Below, one piece after another: positions 60,157 through 64,000 of a stretch of 64,000 bases of DNA. The notes beneath the pieces are model-generated. The model searched no databases. It saw nothing but the letters and a program-made list of their open reading frames with translations, and was not told where the DNA came from. Numbering within the stretch: the first letter of the stretch is position 1; each line of letters opens with the position of its first letter. Origin of the DNA: Flavobacterium aquidurense. GTDB lineage: Bacteria > Bacteroidota > Bacteroidia > Flavobacteriales > Flavobacteriaceae. The DNA lies in assembly GCF_001404985.1 (NCBI RefSeq), contig NZ_JRLF01000012.1, forward strand, positions 310,001 through 374,000. The letters run 5' to 3'. The position numbers and the translations under genes are program-made.

Positions 60157-61785
60157 TTAAAAAGAAGTTGCATTGACTCTAAACCAAGTATTAGGGGCTG
60201 CACACCAATAGATAAAACTGGAAGTCACTCTAATCTCTCCTGGTTCACCTTTGTCTGTAGAGGAACTGGGAGGTGTTGTCCCTATTTTAATATCTTGAGT
60301 AGTTGCGAGGGTATAATTACCACTTGCTTTATTTGGCATAAAATAAGTTCCGTTACCACCTTCTCCCCATAGAGTTGCGTGATTACCAGTTCCGTCTAAA
60401 AACTGTATCTGGCGACTTCCGTAGTGAGTGTTTTTTTCAAATGTACCAGATTCAGATATTGATATAACTCCGGGACCTAAAACCGTTCTTCCTGCTCCAA
60501 GTTCATTTATAATATTTTGACCATTAGAAATTATTGGATTTTTTGTAACAACTTGCTGTAATGTAGAACTCTGACTTGGTGGTATGTCATCTGTTGTTGC
60601 TAATGTTCCTGATCGTGAAGGGAAATTAAAATCTAAAGGAGTTTCTACATTCGTATTAAATCGTATTGGTTTATCAGCAACTGATCCAATAACAAATTGA
60701 TGGTCATTTGATGGCAATAGATTTCCTCCATCTCCATATTTTAATCCGGATAATATTATAACATTGTTATTCGTATTACTTCTTGCTGCATTTATACCTA
60801 TACCTACTGTACCTGATCCGGAATTAAGATTACCAGAAAAAGATCCTAAAAATGTATTACTCATTCCTGAACTTGATTGTCCGGCATAAGTTCCAAACAT
60901 ACTTGAATAATAATTTCCTGATGCATATGCTCCGGCTCCAATACCAACTATTGTATTGTAATTGCTATTAGGTAAACCCTGTCCGGTATTGGCAGATCCT
61001 AAGAGTACATTATTTCCTGGTGTTGGATTGATCCAGACTCCTCCAATATTGGCAGATTTGCCGGAAGTATTCCCTTTTTCTAATACTTCATCTAAAGTTT
61101 GTGCATCTCCGGCACCTTCAATTACAATATTTCCCGTTTCATCTGCTAAGTTTCCGTTTATAGACAAAGGCATAATTCTATCTCCTGATGCATTAGGTAC
61201 ATTTACAGTTAACCCCTCAGTAACAAGGTCAGATCTAAGATTAAAGGAGCCTCCTCCGCCCATCTTTAAGAACAAACCATTAAGATGACCAAAAAAAGCT
61301 TGCTTTATTCCGCCATTGACAGAAAAATATAATTGTTCATTACCAAAAGAAGATTCTGTTGAAAGTTCTGCTTCATTTTGAGTAACCACATATAAACCAT
61401 TACTTGAAAACTCAGACCATTGTTTGTCTTTAGTTGATACATATACTCCATAATCGTTTACCTGAACTTGCTGTGTTGATTCTTCTCCTATAAATATTTC
61501 CTGAGATGATCTATTACCATTTGTCAGTACTTGATCTAAATTTTGGGATCCAACACCTCCTACAGATATATCTCCATTTCCTATTAAAGATTCTCCATTG
61601 ATTGTTTTAAAATCGGATTGGTCTGTTTTTGAATTCAGCAATTCATCAATCCCTTCAACATCTTTTACGGGAACTTTGTCATATTTATGTCTAAAGGAAT
61701 CCCAAGTATCCCAAAATTGAGCTTGTGTTGGTTTTAAACCAGTTCTAAACCAGTTTTTTATTGTGTTTAATGTTTGTATTGCCAT
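60157..61785 (-). CDS. Tail fibre protein, 542 aa, with repeated fibre modules
   Basis: It shares the N-terminal attachment domain with the 669-residue fibre ('TIKNWFRTGLKPTQAQFW', 'DTWDSFRHKYDKVP'). The body has repeated modules: 'NGDISVGG...NLDQVLTNGNRSSQEI' and 'SINGNLADETGNIVIEG...TLDEVLEKGNTSGKSA'. A head-like region 'GNNVLLGSANTGQGLPNSNYNTIVGIGAGAYASGN' follows, of the sort found in trimeric adhesin-like fibres. It ends with 'GEPGEIRVTSSFIYWCAAPNTWFRV', a common tip. Trimeric fibre is inferred. Confidence 0.72.
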   Translation of the reverse strand: MAIQTLNTIKNWFRTGLKPTQAQFWDTWDSFRHKYDKVPVKDVEGIDELLNSKTDQSDFKTINGESLIGNGDISVGGVGSQNLDQVLTNGNRSSQEIFIGEESTQQVQVNDYGVYVSTKDKQWSEFSSNGLYVVTQNEAELSTESSFGNEQLYFSVNGGIKQAFFGHLNGLFLKMGGGGSFNLRSDLVTEGLTVNVPNASGDRIMPLSINGNLADETGNIVIEGAGDAQTLDEVLEKGNTSGKSANIGGVWINPTPGNNVLLGSANTGQGLPNSNYNTIVGIGAGAYASGNYYSSMFGTYAGQSSSGMSNTFLGSFSGNLNSGSGTVGIGINAARSNTNNNVIILSGLKYGDGGNLLPSNDHQFVIGSVADKPIRFNTNVETPLDFNFPSRSGTLATTDDIPPSQSSTLQQVVTKNPIISNGQNIINELGAGRTVLGPGVISISESGTFEKNTHYGSRQIQFLDGTGNHATLWGEGGNGTYFMPNKASGNYTLATTQDIKIGTTPPSSSTDKGEPGEIRVTSSFIYWCAAPNTWFRVNATSF

Positions 61786-61954
61786 TTTATTATTTAAATT
61801 ATTTGTGGATTTTTTAGGGAAAATTTAGCTTTCCGGATATATCCCCAAGGTTTTTAGAAAATTTATACTCCTTAGAATCTTGGGTATATTTGTTTAAAAT
61901 GAGATAAGAGTTATTTTGAAACCAAATGATTTTTTTAGTTTCTTTTTATCAGTT

Positions 61955-62146
61955 TTAGTTTTCTTCTTTAGAAAATAAAGGGGCAATGCCAGGCAAGGCA
62001 GCGGACAAAAACAAACCAAATAGTTTGATTCTATTGATTGTCAGCAATGAAAAACCTGCTTCTTGTAAAAGATCGAACTTCGTGTCTATAAATCCTGTTA
62101 AGACAATTAATAAACCAACGATTACTGCAATTTTTGTTTTGTTCAT
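61955..62146 (-). CDS. Small two-helix membrane protein, 63 aa
   Basis: A 63-residue protein with two hydrophobic stretches (about 5-20 and 40-58) and charged ends (MNKTKIAV ... FSKEEN). It lies between two fibre genes, 10 bp after the secreted fibre-like gene. Its size and topology resemble small class II holins, but no sequence family is recognised. Confidence 0.55.
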   Translation of the reverse strand: MNKTKIAVIVGLLIVLTGFIDTKFDLLQEAGFSLLTINRIKLFGLFLSAALPGIAPLFSKEEN

Positions 62147-62156
62147 ATTTTAGTTT

Positions 62157-63509
62157 TTAAGGAGTTACTGTTTTAAAAGAGTATTCAATCCATCCAGTAG
62201 AGGTTTTTTCATACATAATAAATTTTGATGCGTCAGACGGGTCTACAATGTGTGTTCTAACTTTAAATCCATTTGGAGCATTTGCAAAGTCTGCATCTAA
62301 ATTTGTTGCTGAGACTGCTGTAGTCGCAGAGCTATCATATGCAAACTCATCTCTTAAGGCCAACTGTCCGTTAGTATCTGGCATCGTCACAAAAATTTGT
62401 GTACTTGATCTTTGAGTTGGGGATTTTGATAATTCAATACACGAACCACCTTTTGAAAAAGACAAAGCATTATTTCTTAAATAAACTTTTCCGGATGAGC
62501 TCTGTGATCCAATTTCATTATTCTTCATGTAAGTTGAAGTTATATGATCGTTACTCTCTAATTTTAAAGTTTGTGTTCCGGTAACAGTACCATTTGTAGT
62601 AACCATTTGTGCCAAATCATCTGTGGTGGCTAAGGTATATTCTCCATTTATCTTATCGGGAAAACTATAAGTACTTGTTCTTGTAATGTCTTTTGTGGGT
62701 GATCCTTTTAATCTTACATTAGTTACGAAACTATCTGAAATTGCATTGCTAAAATTAATTCCATCATTGAAAACTTGTGTTGCATTATCTGCTCCATAAA
62801 CATGTACTCCATTATATAGCATAAACGCACTTTCAATATAGCCCGTATTTGGAGATTCAAATTTTAGTACTTGTCCAGTATTATCTGTACTTCCTGATAA
62901 TAGTACCTGACTTAAATTAGGGATTTCATCTCCTCCTACTGAAATTTCAATGTTACCGCTTGAATCAGCAAAGTTCCCATTAACAGATATTGGTAAGGTG
63001 TGAGTATTGTAACCGGAAATAGGTTTTGGAAATTTTAATTCTAATTGGGTATTATTACTTTGCGGCCATGTAGCATTCCCTTCTAGCCAATAATTTATAC
63101 TTGAGTCAGAATAAGTAGTCTGAGCAGATCTTCCTTCATTACTAGGAGATTCTTTTTTATAATATTGAAAACCTCTGTCCGGATAAATAAAACAGTAGGC
63201 CGTAAAAGGATTGTCAGAATAACTTGCACCATTTGTTGGATAGCTGGAGTTGATTATATATGGATTGTTTATATCTCCAGATCCATTGATTGTTACGTTA
63301 TAGCCAGCCGTAATATAAGTTGATGAGCTAGTACCAAAACTGCTTTTAGGCATAAACTTTACAATTTTATCTTTACCCCATACAAGCACACTATCGCTGG
63401 TAAAGCCTTTGTTTACTGTGCTTAGTTGTAAAGGTTTAGTTGTAATCTGATTTTGTGCATCTGCCATCATCCCGATGATTAACATGCACAGTATAATTGC
63501 TTTTTTCAT
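62157..63509 (-). CDS. Fibre-like protein with a Sec signal peptide, 450 aa
   Basis: It starts with a good signal peptide (MKKAIILCMLIIGMMADAQ, cleavage after ADA-Q or nearby). The rest has fibre modules shared with the 542-residue fibre: 'LPISVNGNFADSSGNIEISVGG' with 'LSQVLLSGS', and 'YTLATTDDLAQM' matching 'YTLATTQDIKIG' there. A secreted protein among particle genes is odd, because tails assemble in the cytoplasm. It may be a surface-bound adhesin recruited from, or donating to, the fibre set. Confidence 0.65.
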   Translation of the reverse strand: MKKAIILCMLIIGMMADAQNQITTKPLQLSTVNKGFTSDSVLVWGKDKIVKFMPKSSFGTSSSTYITAGYNVTINGSGDINNPYIINSSYPTNGASYSDNPFTAYCFIYPDRGFQYYKKESPSNEGRSAQTTYSDSSINYWLEGNATWPQSNNTQLELKFPKPISGYNTHTLPISVNGNFADSSGNIEISVGGDEIPNLSQVLLSGSTDNTGQVLKFESPNTGYIESAFMLYNGVHVYGADNATQVFNDGINFSNAISDSFVTNVRLKGSPTKDITRTSTYSFPDKINGEYTLATTDDLAQMVTTNGTVTGTQTLKLESNDHITSTYMKNNEIGSQSSSGKVYLRNNALSFSKGGSCIELSKSPTQRSSTQIFVTMPDTNGQLALRDEFAYDSSATTAVSATNLDADFANAPNGFKVRTHIVDPSDASKFIMYEKTSTGWIEYSFKTVTP

Positions 63510-63532
63510 ATTGATTTGTTTTAATGTTTAGC

Positions 63533-64000
63533 TTATCTTTCTTCGTTTGGTATTATAAATTCTTTCGAATCGTCAAAATCACCAATAGTATCTCTTAATT
63601 TAATAATAGTGCCAGGTGTTAATTCAAGCCATTGTACCGATGTTTTTGGGTAGGAAGCACTAAAATATTCTACTGAAAATTCGAGTTGTCCTGGTCTTTT
63701 AGACATAAGGGTAACTCCATTATAGGTACCACAGCTATAAGCTCTTTGCAATACTTCATCATTAAGTTCATAAATAATAAAGTCACCGTAGTTTGGATCG
63801 TTATAATCAAATGATATAATTCTCCCTACACTATTGTTTGTATTAGTAAAACTGCTCATCAAACTGGTGTCTCCACCATAATATGTTGCTTCGCTAAGAA
63901 AATTACCTTCGCAATATCCTATTACGCTATCGCCAATTTCTAATTCATTAGCAGTATTTGGATCAACTTTAAAAATTAAAAACTGTCCGGATGGAATAAT
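63533..64000 (-). CDS. Hypothetical protein of the tail cluster, 5' end outside the window
   Basis: The frame stays open to the right edge. At least 46 residues (IIPSGQFLIFKVDPNTANEL and on, through YYGGDTSL) precede the TTG and ATG codons at 63862 and 63859, so the true start is beyond 64000 and at least 155 residues lie in view. The protein is beta-rich ('GRIISFDYNDPNYGDFIIYELND', 'WLELTPGTIIKLRDTIGDF') without known motif. It is read toward the secreted fibre-like gene, 23 bp away, so it belongs to the same unit. Confidence 0.65.
   Translation of the reverse strand: MIPSGQFLIFKVDPNTANELEIGDSVIGYCEGNFLSEATYYGGDTSLMSSFTNTNNSVGRIISFDYNDPNYGDFIIYELNDEVLQRAYSCGTYNGVTLMSKRPGQLEFSVEYFSASYPKTSVQWLELTPGTIIKLRDTIGDFDDSKEFIIPNEER

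Overview
The window looks like a piece of a Flavobacterium-type chromosome (Bacteroidota). It is AT-rich. Several genes are preceded by the Bacteroidota promoter form TTG-N17..21-TAnnTTTG instead of a Shine-Dalgarno plus -35/-10 layout. It carries a SusC/SusD pair, a protein with a type IX secretion C-terminal domain, many lipoproteins, and dispersed intergenic repeats of the kind common in flavobacteria. No rRNA, tRNA, CRISPR array or transposase was recognised.

Layout. 1-1.3 kb: the 3' end of a type I restriction methylase gene and one unknown gene. 1.4-7.4 kb: a membrane glycosyltransferase behind a textbook sigma-54 promoter and flanked by inverted copies of one repeat, then a TetR / small HMA-like / MFS exporter operon flanked by inverted copies of another repeat, then a membrane protein. 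7.6-9.9 kb: two lipoproteins, one a metzincin-type protease. 10-33.3 kb: a complete sialic acid (and GlcNAc) utilisation locus on the minus strand. It encodes a ROK regulator, SusC/SusD uptake, N-acetylneuraminate lyase, a NanM-like mutarotase, an MFS transporter, a two-domain sialate esterase, an N-acylglucosamine 2-epimerase, a 1550-residue secreted sialidase-esterase fusion, NagA, an EamA permease, and a NagB/PIG-L fusion that is broken here by a 22-bp tandem duplication. 33.7-38.7 kb: a small exported protein and an ABC / HlyD / TolC export trio on the plus strand. 39.0-64.0 kb: a contractile phage-tail-like cluster, almost all on the minus strand, running past the right edge.

The tail cluster encodes sheath, tube, two chaperone-like proteins, a gp27-like hub, a gp5-like spike, a DUF4280 PAAR-like tip, gp25-, gp6/J-, gpI- and gpX-like baseplate parts, several fibres (one ending in a Hint/intein-like domain), an M15 endolysin, a lipoprotein and a holin. 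A LexA-type self-cleaving repressor sits in its middle. No capsid, portal, terminase or integrase gene is visible, and no tape-measure gene either. A tailocin or other contractile injection particle therefore fits best, although head genes could lie beyond 64000. Directly after the spike and tip genes comes a protein with a caspase/CHAT-like His and Cys pattern, and another tail-cluster gene carries HExxH. Both are candidate payloads.

The most striking unexplained signal is a 15-bp element, TTACTGAAACTACTG, found four times in the tail cluster. Each copy stands at the same distance (57 or 58 bp) upstream of a TAnnTTTG-like -7 box that faces a tail operon. This looks like a dedicated activator regulon, analogous to phage late-gene activation. 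A 59-residue helix-turn-helix gene ends directly at one of these sites. Other strong signals are a putative antisense small RNA in the susC leader and the split NagB fusion.
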